From Armatimonadota bacterium (GTDB taxonomy: Bacteria > Sysuimicrobiota > Sysuimicrobiia > Sysuimicrobiales > JACQTN01): 5,549 bases of DNA. Location of the stretch: positions 1-5,549 of the forward strand of contig JACQTN010000613.1 of the NCBI GenBank assembly GCA_016210785.1. Reading direction: 5' to 3'. Positions 1-5,159 of the stretch are shown here, piece after piece. Position 1 is the first letter of the stretch; each line of letters begins with the position of its first letter. Both the position numbers and the translations under genes were made by a program. The notes beneath the pieces were generated by a model. That model searched no databases. It saw nothing but the letters and a program-made list of their open reading frames with translations, and was not told where the DNA came from.

Positions 1-125
1 GAGTAAGGGTCGTCAGTTCGATGATTACTGGCAAACCCGCGACCTGCCCAGCACCGACCGGCGGACAAACGAGCGCCACGACCCCGGTGGGACGGTCCTT
101 TTGGCGCGGCCGGCCCCGGCCGGCC

Positions 126-193
126 CCTCGGCGGCGGCTTCCCCGTGGGCCGGTAGCCTGAAATGCCTTCCGGACGGGGCTTGCCGCTCGAGG
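126..193 (+). other. Long imperfect GC-rich stem-loop upstream of the importer operon
   Basis: Four helices stack in order. CCTCG (126-130) pairs with CGAGG (189-193), GCGGC (134-138) with GCCGC (183-187), CCCCGT (141-146) with ACGGGG (174-179), and CCGG (150-153) with CCGG (170-173). Small internal loops or bulges separate them, giving about 20 base pairs closed by a 16-base apical loop. No T-run follows, so it is not a canonical intrinsic terminator. It lies upstream of the predicted promoter, so it would not be in the importer mRNA if that promoter is the real one. It may belong to an upstream transcript's 3' end or be extruded DNA structure. Chance pairing in such GC-rich sequence is a real alternative. 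Confidence 0.35.
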
Positions 194-206
194 CCCGGCG
201 CAAGGG

Positions 207-235
207 CAGGCAGTAGGGACCGCGCAGAGTAAAAT
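207..235 (+). promoter_or_regulatory. Putative sigma-70-type promoter of the ABC importer operon
   Basis: TAAAAT at 230-235 matches the -10 consensus TATAAT at five of six positions and is one of the few AT-rich spots in the leader. A poor -35 candidate, CAGGCA (207-212, three of six), sits at 17-bp spacing. Initiation would fall near 241-243, giving a short 5' UTR of about 24 bases that holds the Shine-Dalgarno and leads to the ATG at 266. The weak -35 suggests either activator dependence or that the -10 match is fortuitous. No operator palindrome is evident beside it. Confidence 0.4.
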
Positions 236-251
236 GAATGTGGCATGCCAT

Positions 252-260
252 GGGAGGTGA
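252..260 (+). promoter_or_regulatory. Strong Shine-Dalgarno deciding the binding-protein start
   Basis: GGGAGGTGA contains GGAGGTGA, an eight-base complement to the 16S rRNA 3' end, and ends 5 bases before the ATG at 266. An in-frame ATG also exists at 245, upstream of this site. It has no ribosome binding site of its own and would place the GGAGG inside the coding sequence. This is the main reason for choosing 266. Confidence 0.85.
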
Positions 261-265
261 CGGGA

Positions 266-1822
266 ATGCACACAGGGCGGTATCTCATCCTCGTGCTGGT
301 GGCCGTTCTCCTGGTCTTGGGTGGGTCTGCGGCATCGGCTCCCGCGAGGCAGGAACTGGTGATCGGCAATGAGGCCGACGTCACCTGGTTCGACCCGATC
401 CGGATCCAGGAGGCGCCCACCAGTCTCGTCGCGGGCATGGTGTACGAGCAACTGGTGCAGCGCAACCACGAGGGCAAGGTCGTCCCATCCCTGGCGGAGG
501 GGTGGAAGATCTCGCCCGACCGGCGAACCTGGACCTTCTCGCTGCGCAAGGGCGTGAAGTTCCACGACGGGTCCGACTTCGACGCGTCCATTGTGGAGTG
601 GGCTTACCGGCGGGTGCTCGACCCCAGGGAGGCCAGCGGGTTCCGGGCGCAGTTCTCGGTGATCGAGAAGATCACCGTGCCGGACCGGTACACCATCGCC
701 TTCACCCTCAAGGAGCCCAACGCGGCGTTCCTGGAGTACGTGCTGACCACGAACGCGGCCTACCTCCCCAGCAAGAAGGCATACGAGACGCTGGGCAAAG
801 AGTTCTCGTTCAAACCGATCGGCACAGGGGCGTGGCGCTGGGTGCAGTGGATCCAGGGCCAGCGGGTGATCCTGGAGCGCAACCCCAACTACTGGGGGGC
901 GGCGCCCAAGATGGAGCGGCTGGTGTTCCGCCCGATCCTCGATCCCAACACCGGCGTGATCGAGCTGGAGACGGGCGGCGTGCACTACATCATGCGGGCC
1001 AGCCGGGAGGACATCATCCGCCTGGGCAAGGACCCGCGCTTCGCGGTGCACCGCGTGCCCACCTACCGGATCCGGTTCATCTCGATGAACAGCAGTCGCC
1101 CGGTCTTCGCCGATCTGAAGGTGCGCCAGGCGCTGAACCACGCCCTGGACATGCCGCAGATCGTGGACGCCCTGGCGGGCGGCATGGCGGTTTCGGTGGA
1201 CACGGTGCTGCCGGTGCAGAGCCCGTTCCACCCGGCCAAGGGCACCTACACCACGTATCCGTACGACCTCCAGAAGGCCAGGGCGCTGCTGTCGGAGGCC
1301 GGATGGAAGCCGGGAACGGGCGGAGTCCTGACCAGGGACGGCCAGGCCCTGCGCTTCGTCCTGCACTCTCCCAACGGCCGGTACTTCGCGGACAAGGAGA
1401 TCTCCGAGGTCATCTGCAACCGCCTGCGGCGCGTCGGCGCGGAGTGCCGCGTGAAAGTGATGGAATGGGCGTCCTTCCTGGAGGAGGTTCGCTCGGGTCG
1501 CTACGATGCGGCGTTCCTGGGCTGGAACCAGAGCAGCGGGGAGCCCTCGCTCTTCCTGGACGCCATGGCGAAGACCAGGGGGCGGGCGAACTACGCCAAG
1601 CAAAGCGACCCGGCGATTGACGCCGCGCTCGACGAGGGGCTGATTGCCTTCTCCGAAGGCCGGCGGAAGATGCTCTACGCCAAGGCCGTGGACCTGGTCA
1701 ACAAGAACGCCTGGTATGTTCCCATCAACAACGAGTTCAAGATCGCCATCACCTCCAGCCGCGTCCAGGGCTACATCCACAGCGCGCCGCGCACCGACTT
1801 CCTCCCCGTCTGGCTCAAGTGA
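266..1822 (+). CDS. ABC transporter substrate-binding protein, family 5 (peptide/nickel/glutathione type)
   Basis: This is a 518-residue extracytoplasmic solute-binding protein that delivers a ligand to the permease pair encoded next. A signal peptide spans residues 1-25: basic start (His2, Arg5), hydrophobic core 7-18, likely cleavage after Ala-Ser-Ala. There is no lipobox cysteine, so the mature protein is probably free in the periplasm. Family-5 landmarks run in order: the WFDP segment (41-44), the LAEGW...LRKGVKFHDG signature (76-102), GTGAW with ERNPNYWG (187-211), VRQALNHALD (287-296), KARALLSEAGW (337-347) and the ligand-lobe stretch around YDAAFLGW (413-420). The length matches full family members. 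From memory the pattern resembles GsiB/DppA/OppA proteins; ligands in this family include peptides, nickel, glutathione and oligosaccharides, and the one here cannot be read from sequence. I chose ATG 266 over 245 because of the Shine-Dalgarno at 252-260. It is first in the operon. Confidence 0.95.
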   Translation: MHTGRYLILVLVAVLLVLGGSAASAPARQELVIGNEADVTWFDPIRIQEAPTSLVAGMVYEQLVQRNHEGKVVPSLAEGWKISPDRRTWTFSLRKGVKFHDGSDFDASIVEWAYRRVLDPREASGFRAQFSVIEKITVPDRYTIAFTLKEPNAAFLEYVLTTNAAYLPSKKAYETLGKEFSFKPIGTGAWRWVQWIQGQRVILERNPNYWGAAPKMERLVFRPILDPNTGVIELETGGVHYIMRASREDIIRLGKDPRFAVHRVPTYRIRFISMNSSRPVFADLKVRQALNHALDMPQIVDALAGGMAVSVDTVLPVQSPFHPAKGTYTTYPYDLQKARALLSEAGWKPGTGGVLTRDGQALRFVLHSPNGRYFADKEISEVICNRLRRVGAECRVKVMEWASFLEEVRSGRYDAAFLGWNQSSGEPSLFLDAMAKTRGRANYAKQSDPAIDAALDEGLIAFSEGRRKMLYAKAVDLVNKNAWYVPINNEFKIAITSSRVQGYIHSAPRTDFLPVWLK

Positions 1823-1863
1823 CGCGGGTGAGAGGCGGGTTCGCGGGACGGAGAGCACCCGCA

Positions 1864-1899
1864 GGCTCCGGCCGTCCGGCACCGCGGACGGCCGGAGCC
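1864..1899 (+). repeat. Perfect 15-bp intercistronic hairpin between binding protein and permease genes
   Basis: GGCTCCGGCCGTCCG (1864-1878) is exactly complementary to CGGACGGCCGGAGCC (1885-1899) around a 6-base loop. It sits in the 90-base gap after the binding-protein stop and ends immediately before the GGAG (1900-1903) that probably serves the next gene. No T-run follows, so read-through is expected. Such hairpins in binding-protein operons are known to protect the upstream mRNA from 3' exonucleases and to lower permease expression; the malE-malF REP region is the classic case. That role is inferred here. Confidence 0.75.
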
Positions 1900-1912
1900 G
1901 GAGCGCCGTGAC

Positions 1913-2857
1913 GTGTGGGCTTACGTCGTCCGCAAACTGATCGCCGCCGTGCCGGTGCTGCTGGGCGCCGCGCTGCTGGCGTTCCTGATCCTCCACCTGA
2001 GCCCCGGAGACCCGGCCAGGCTGGTGGCCGGCGAGCAGGCGTTTGAAGAGGACGTGGAGATGATCCGGCGCCAGCTCGGCCTCGACCGCCCGTTCCTGGT
2101 CCAGTATGGGCGCTTCCTGGGCAGCGTGCTGCACGGGGAGCTGGGCCGGTCCATCCGCACCGGGCGCTCCGTGCGCGACGAGATCGGCGCGCGCTTCCCC
2201 TACACCATGGAGCTGGCCGTCACCAGCCTGATCCTGTCGGTGGCCATCGGCGTGGTCGCGGGCATCCTGGCGGCGACGCGCCCCAACACCGCCTACGACT
2301 ACGGCGCAACGCTGGGCGCGCTGGCCGGCGTCTCCACGCCCACCTTCTGGCTGGGCCTGCTCCTCATGCTCGCGTTCTCCTACTATCTGGGCTGGCTGCC
2401 CGCGTCGGGACGCGGCGGACCGCTGTGGACGTGGGAGGGCGTGCAGGCGATGATCATGCCGGCCATCGCCCTGGGCACCCCGTCGGCCGCCATCATCGCC
2501 CGCCTCACCCGCAGCAGCCTGCTGGAGGTCATGCGCCAGGACTACGTGCGCACCGCCCGGTCCAAGGGGCTCATCGAGCGGGTCGTGATCAACCACCACG
2601 CCCTGCGCAACGCGCTGATCCCGGTGGTCACCGTGGTCGGGCTGCGGCTGGGCGTGCTGCTGGGCGGCGCGGTGATCACCGAGCAGGTCTTCGCCTGGCC
2701 GGGCATCGGCACGCTCATCGTCACGGCGATCTCCAGTCGCGACTACCCCATGGTGCAGGGGGCGATCCTGGTCGTGGCCTTCTCGTTCGTCACGGTCAAT
2801 CTCGGCGTGGATCTGCTGTACGCCCTGGTGGATCCCCGCATCCGCTACGAGGAATGA
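1913..2857 (+). CDS. ABC transporter permease, DppB/GsiC/OppB type
   Basis: This 314-residue inner-membrane subunit is one half of the translocation pore of a peptide/nickel-class importer. The N-terminus has the usual first helix (about 9-29) followed by SPGDPARLVAG (30-40), then QLGLDRP (54-60), typical of DppB-type permeases. Further hydrophobic helices lie near 99-121, 135-157, 178-197, 237-257 and 283-306. The EAA loop that contacts the ATPase is at 211-237: YVRTARSKG, then His229 and ALRNALIP. The C-terminus (VDLLYALVDPRIRY) is a family hallmark. From memory the overall pattern is closest to GsiC, but that does not prove a glutathione substrate. The start is GTG at 1913 with a modest GGAG 9 bases upstream (1900-1903). 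That site abuts the preceding hairpin, suggesting moderated translation relative to the binding protein. Confidence 0.95.
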   Translation: MWAYVVRKLIAAVPVLLGAALLAFLILHLSPGDPARLVAGEQAFEEDVEMIRRQLGLDRPFLVQYGRFLGSVLHGELGRSIRTGRSVRDEIGARFPYTMELAVTSLILSVAIGVVAGILAATRPNTAYDYGATLGALAGVSTPTFWLGLLLMLAFSYYLGWLPASGRGGPLWTWEGVQAMIMPAIALGTPSAAIIARLTRSSLLEVMRQDYVRTARSKGLIERVVINHHALRNALIPVVTVVGLRLGVLLGGAVITEQVFAWPGIGTLIVTAISSRDYPMVQGAILVVAFSFVTVNLGVDLLYALVDPRIRYEE

Positions 2858-2900
2858 CTCCCTCTCCCCGGATGGGGAGAGGGTCAGGGGTGAGGGGAGA
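2858..2900 (+). repeat. GA/CT-rich palindromic repeat filling the gap between the two permease genes
   Basis: CCCTCTCCCC (2860-2869) pairs perfectly with GGGGAGAGGG (2874-2883) around the loop GGAT. A second G-rich half, GGGGTGAGGGG (2887-2897), follows. The element starts right after the upstream stop and fills the 46-base gap almost completely. Similar CCCTCTCCCC...GGGGAGAGGG...GGGGTGAGGG motifs are, from memory, common dispersed intergenic repeats in many GC-rich bacterial genomes. Its last part supplies the only plausible Shine-Dalgarno of the next gene. No T-run follows the hairpin, so it is not a canonical terminator. Confidence 0.7.
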
Positions 2901-2903
2901 GAC

Positions 2904-3785
2904 GTGGCACGGCCGCTGGTTCTTGAGGCTCCCCCGGCAGTGCGTCCGCGGTTCGAAGCCGTGTTCCTGCGCCGGCTGTTCCGCCGGCGCCTGGTGATCG
3001 TGGGCGCGCTGCTCATCGCCGGCGTCTTCATGGTGAGCCTCTTCGCCCCCGTCCTGGCGCCCCAGGGGTACGACGATCAGGATTTGCTGAAGCGCCTGCG
3101 GCCGCCGTCTCCGGCGCACGCGCTGGGGACCGACATGCTGGGGCGCGACCTGCTGGCCCGCATCGTCTGGGGGGCGCGGATCTCCCTCATGGTGGGCGCG
3201 CTCGCGGTGAGCATCAGCCTGCCCACCGGGTCGCTGCTGGGACTGCTCTCGGGTTTTTACGGCGGGAACACGGACCGCGTGATCATGGGGCTCATGGACG
3301 TGAAGCTGGCGTTCCCCGGCATCCTGCTGGCCCTGGCGGTTGTGGCGGCGCTGGGCCCGGGGTTGTACCAGGTGATGATCGCGGTGGGCGTGAATCAGAT
3401 CCCGGCGTTCGCCCGGCTCGTGCGGGGCTCGGTGCTGTCGGTGCGCAAGCACGAGTACGTGGACGCGGCCCGCGCCCTGGGCGCCCGCGACGTCCGCATC
3501 ATGCTGCAGCACATCCTGCCCAACGTCATCGCCCCGGTGGTTGTGCTGGCGACCCTCGACGTGGGCACGGCGATCCTGGCCTCCGCCGGCCTGTCCTTCC
3601 TCGGCCTGGGCGCGCAGCCGCCGCTGCCGGACTGGGGCGGGATGATCAACCAGGGGCGGGCGTTCCTGCGCACCGCCTGGTGGGTGGGCGTCTTCCCCGG
3701 CTTCGCCATCATGCTCACGGTGCTGGGGTTCAACCTGATGGGTGATGGACTACGGGACGCCTTGGACCCTCGGCTCAGAACATGA
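2904..3785 (+). CDS. ABC transporter permease, DppC/OppC/GsiD type
   Basis: This 293-residue membrane subunit pairs with the preceding permease to form the import channel. A short cytoplasmic arm rich in Arg and Pro (1-28) precedes the first helix (about 29-52). The OppC-type signature HALGTDMLGRDLLARIVWGARISL starts at residue 72. Helices follow near 93-118, 133-150, 153-173, 208-232 and 259-280. The EAA loop is at 185-211 (YVDAARALG, His203, ILPNVIAP), and the typical ASAGLSFLGLG begins at 226, followed by PDWGGMI (242-248). Length and order are complete for the family. I chose GTG 2904 because GGGGAGA (2894-2900) lies just upstream, inside the GA-rich palindromic repeat. An in-frame GTG at 2940 lacks a ribosome binding site. 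No ATPase genes follow, unlike the common dppABCDF order, so this operon is incomplete within the window. Confidence 0.95.
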   Translation: MARPLVLEAPPAVRPRFEAVFLRRLFRRRLVIVGALLIAGVFMVSLFAPVLAPQGYDDQDLLKRLRPPSPAHALGTDMLGRDLLARIVWGARISLMVGALAVSISLPTGSLLGLLSGFYGGNTDRVIMGLMDVKLAFPGILLALAVVAALGPGLYQVMIAVGVNQIPAFARLVRGSVLSVRKHEYVDAARALGARDVRIMLQHILPNVIAPVVVLATLDVGTAILASAGLSFLGLGAQPPLPDWGGMINQGRAFLRTAWWVGVFPGFAIMLTVLGFNLMGDGLRDALDPRLRT

Positions 3786-3972
3786 GCCTCGGGTCCTGCG
3801 GGGAGACCCGCGCGACGTTGGATGGAACGAAGAACGCGATTGACGTCGCGCGGGCGTCCTGGATCCGCATCTGAGGACGTAGCTCCCTCGTCCGGGGCCT
3901 TCGGGAGAGCACGGATCGTAGCAACCCATACTGGTGTGCCGGCTGGACGACCTCGATCACGATAACCGGCAC
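3775..3972 (-). CDS. Doubtful small antisense reading frame, unrecognised
   Basis: This 65-codon frame starts with GTG and overlaps the 3' end of the permease gene on the opposite strand by 11 bases. I do not recognise the product. It begins with a hydrophobic stretch (PVIVIEVV), and most codons end in G or C, which is unusual for a random frame outside a gene. The same frame is open upstream to a stop near 4060, and an adjacent frame reads TYFVIDPAG just before it, so a frameshifted remnant is conceivable. No good Shine-Dalgarno is visible upstream of the GTG. It could equally be chance in GC-rich DNA. I list it only so the stretch is not left blank. Confidence 0.15.
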   Translation of the reverse strand: MPVIVIEVVQPAHQYGLLRSVLSRRPRTRELRPQMRIQDARATSIAFFVPSNVARVSPQDPRLMF

Positions 3973-4024
3973 CAGCAGTCGATAGATCCAGACCTGCGGG
4001 GTCGATGACGAAGTACGTGTTGCT
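3786..4024. other. Long non-coding stretch after the permease operon, rich in inverted repeats
   Basis: No convincing gene is present. Three secondary-structure candidates were read by eye. First, CGGGTC (3790-3795) pairs with GACCCG (3805-3810), in competition with CCCGCGCGACGT (3807-3818) pairing perfectly with ACGTCGCGCGGG (3843-3854). Second, CTCCC (3883-3887) pairs with GGGAG (3903-3907). Third, CTG plus GTGCCGG (3931-3942, two-base bulge) pairs with CCGGCACCAG (3966-3975). A terminator follows at 4025-4061. The stretch may be a structured 3' UTR of the importer mRNA or a small RNA. A 30-codon + strand frame overlaps the dppC-type stop by ATGA, but it has no family resemblance. An antisense reading frame is listed separately. 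Confidence 0.4.
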
Positions 4025-4061
4025 CCGGCGCTGCGTGCAGGAACGCGGCAGGTTTTTGCTT
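4025..4061 (+). terminator. Putative Rho-independent terminator
   Basis: GCTGCGT (4030-4036) pairs with ACGCGGC (4043-4049), with one G-U wobble, around the 6-base loop GCAGGA. CC (4025-4026) can add pairs with GG (4051-4052) across a small internal loop. TTTTT (4053-4057) follows directly, then GCTT. This is the only hairpin in the window with a proper T-run. It would end transcription coming from the importer operon, or from an RNA encoded in the preceding non-coding stretch, and separate it from the oxidoreductase unit. Confidence 0.6.
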
Positions 4062-4085
4062 ATTATGTAGTATGTGCTGTAGCAT
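4053..4085 (+). promoter_or_regulatory. AT-rich promoter-like island upstream of the quinone oxidoreductase gene
   Basis: This is the most AT-rich segment of the window and overlaps the terminator T-run. Possible -10 hexamers are TATTAT (4061-4066, five of six to consensus, but with no good -35) and TAGCAT (4080-4085, four of six), the latter 18 bp after TTGCTT (4056-4061, a partial -35). A short inverted repeat, TGCT-GT-AGCA (4075-4084), overlaps the second and might be a regulator site. Either choice would give a 5' UTR of about 80-100 bases before the ATG at 4171. The exact promoter cannot be decided by eye. Confidence 0.4.
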
Positions 4086-4132
4086 GTGACCCGCCGGGAT
4101 TCCCCCGTGTCGGAGCGGAGCCCATCCAGTTC

Positions 4133-4155
4133 ATCACCCGGTTTCGGCGGGTGAT
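4133..4155 (+). promoter_or_regulatory. Hairpin abutting the oxidoreductase ribosome binding site
   Basis: ATCACCCG (4133-4140) pairs perfectly with CGGGTGAT (4148-4155) around a 7-base loop, two bases before the GGGAGGT Shine-Dalgarno. The helix does not cover the ribosome binding site itself. It could act as a stabilising 5' UTR element, or as a protein or ligand target modulating translation. No known riboswitch pattern is recognisable. Confidence 0.35.
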
Positions 4156-4157
4156 TC

Positions 4158-4164
4158 GGGAGGT
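4158..4164 (+). promoter_or_regulatory. Shine-Dalgarno of the quinone oxidoreductase gene
   Basis: GGGAGGT lies six bases before the ATG at 4171. It resembles the strong site of the binding-protein gene (GGGAGGTGA) and fixes the start. No competing in-frame start with such a site is nearby. Confidence 0.85.
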
Positions 4165-4170
4165 AACGGG

Positions 4171-5139
4171 ATGAAAGCCATTCGCATCCATGAGATCGGC
4201 GGGCCGGAGGTCTTGCGGTACGAAGACGTGGCGGCACCCGAGCCCGGCCCCAGGGAGGCGCGGGTGAAGGTAGAGGCCGTCGGCGTCAACTACATCGACA
4301 TCTACTTCCGCAGCGGGCAGTACAGGGGGACGCTGCCGTTCACGCCAGGATTCGAGGCCGCCGGCGTCGTCGAGGTGGTGGGTCCCGAGGTCACGGACGT
4401 CAAGGTTGGAGATCGCGTCGCGTACAGCGGCGTGATGGGCTCCTACGCGGAGTTCACCGTGGTCCCCGCGGGGCGGCTGCTCAAGCTCCCCGCCGGTATC
4501 GACGCGCGGGTTGGCGCCGCGGTCGTCCTGCAGGGGCTGACTGCGCACTCCCTCGCCCACAGCACCTATCCGCTCAAGCCTGGGGACATCGCCCTCGTGC
4601 ATGCCGCGGCCGGTGGTGTCGGGCTGCTGCTCGTCCAGATCGCGAAGATGCGGGGCGCGCGGGTGATCGGGACGGTGTCCACGGAGGAGAAGGCCGCGCT
4701 GGCCAAAGAGGCGGGGGCCGACGACGTGATCCTGTACACGAAGCAGGACTTCGCCGCGGAGGTCAAGCGCCTGACCGGCGGCCGCGGCGTGCAGGTCGTG
4801 TACGACTCGGTGGGCAAGACCACGTTCGAGCGGAGCCTGGACTGCCTGGCGATGCGTGGGTATCTGGTGCTGTGCGGTCAGGCCAGCGGTCCGGTGCCGC
4901 CGTTCGATCCCCAGATCCTCAACGCCAAGGGGTCGCTCTTCCTCACGCGGCCCACCATCGCCCACTACACGGCGACGCGGGAGGAGTTGCTGCAGCGGGC
5001 CAACGATATTTTCGGGTGGATCGCCTCGGGCATGCTGAAGGTCCGGATCAGCGAGACCTTTCCCCTCAAAGACGCGCCGGAGGCGCACCGGCGTCTGGAG
5101 GGGCGGAAGACCACGGGCAAGCTGTTGCTGATTCCCTAG
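4171..5139 (+). CDS. qor: NAD(P)H:quinone oxidoreductase, zinc-independent MDR family
   Basis: This 322-residue cytoplasmic enzyme probably reduces quinones or other activated carbonyl/alkene substrates with NADPH. The N-terminal GroES-like domain (1-125) carries [12 protein letters not shown] (40-51) and [12 protein letters not shown] (60-71). The Gly-His-Glu zinc motif of alcohol dehydrogenases is absent, placing it in the zinc-free Qor/zeta-crystallin branch. The Rossmann domain follows. Residues 138-159 fit the quinone oxidoreductase/zeta-crystallin signature: Gly138-Asp139, Leu142, AAGGVG (146-151), Gln156, Lys159. Other Qor hallmarks are VVYDSVG (209-215), ERSLDCL (220-226), [12 protein letters not shown] (250-261) and the C-terminal GKLLLIP. 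From memory it aligns with E. coli Qor over its whole length. True in vivo substrates of this family are often uncertain. It has its own Shine-Dalgarno and a plausible promoter, and the EamA gene follows after 20 bases. Confidence 0.93.
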   Translation: MKAIRIHEIGGPEVLRYEDVAAPEPGPREARVKVEAVGVNYIDIYFRSGQYRGTLPFTPGFEAAGVVEVVGPEVTDVKVGDRVAYSGVMGSYAEFTVVPAGRLLKLPAGIDARVGAAVVLQGLTAHSLAHSTYPLKPGDIALVHAAAGGVGLLLVQIAKMRGARVIGTVSTEEKAALAKEAGADDVILYTKQDFAAEVKRLTGGRGVQVVYDSVGKTTFERSLDCLAMRGYLVLCGQASGPVPPFDPQILNAKGSLFLTRPTIAHYTATREELLQRANDIFGWIASGMLKVRISETFPLKDAPEAHRRLEGRKTTGKLLLIP

Positions 5140-5159
5140 GCGCCGGCGCGCGGGCGTCG

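Larger units (their letters stand above)
1..244. other. Upstream region without a supported gene
   Basis: I see no convincing gene in this stretch. On the + strand, one frame is open from the window edge to a TAA at 230-232 and another from the edge to a TGA near 162-164. Neither has a recognisable motif, nor the strong third-position GC bias of the downstream genes, so a C-terminal end of an upstream gene cannot be claimed. An antisense frame runs through here into the binding-protein gene but looks like a shadow. The region holds a tandem GGCCGGCCCC duplication (108-127), a long imperfect stem-loop (126-193) and, at its 3' end, the -10 element of the importer operon. A 4-bp hairpin (80-83 with 94-97) followed by four T's (99-102) is too weak to call a terminator. 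Confidence 0.5.

Noticed and set aside
80..102. Small hairpin followed by TTTT as terminator of an upstream gene
   Set aside because: The stem has only 4 bp with a 10-base loop, too weak to support a call.
245..265. Upstream in-frame ATG at 245 as start of the binding-protein gene
   Set aside because: It lies before the GGGAGGTGA site, has no ribosome binding site of its own, and would add seven residues in front of a normal signal peptide.
25..591. 188-codon minus-strand frame over the leader and binding-protein start
   Set aside because: Its composition is that of an antisense shadow of a GC-rich gene, and it overlaps the promoter, the ribosome site and a well-supported coding region.
502..1620. 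372-codon + strand frame inside the binding-protein gene
   Set aside because: It is a +1-type shadow rich in Gly, Ala, Arg and Pro with no family motif, while the overlapping frame is a textbook family-5 binding protein.
1864..1899. Intercistronic hairpin as a transcription terminator
   Set aside because: No T-run follows, and the downstream permease gene needs read-through from the operon promoter.
2796..3512. 238-codon minus-strand frame across the permease junction
   Set aside because: It is His/Gln/Arg-rich translation antisense to conserved permease motifs and to the palindromic repeat; no domain is recognisable.
3782..3874. 30-codon + strand frame overlapping the permease stop by ATGA
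   Set aside because: It is short, without any recognisable feature or Shine-Dalgarno, and overlaps strong inverted repeats.
3395..4237. 280-codon minus-strand frame spanning permease end to oxidoreductase start
   Set aside because: Its two ends are antisense to strong genes and the whole has no recognisable domain; only the middle part is discussed as a possible remnant.
4171..5139. Zinc-dependent alcohol dehydrogenase
   Set aside because: The position of the catalytic zinc motif reads GFE rather than GHE and other zinc-ligand cysteines are missing, while the quinone oxidoreductase signature is intact.
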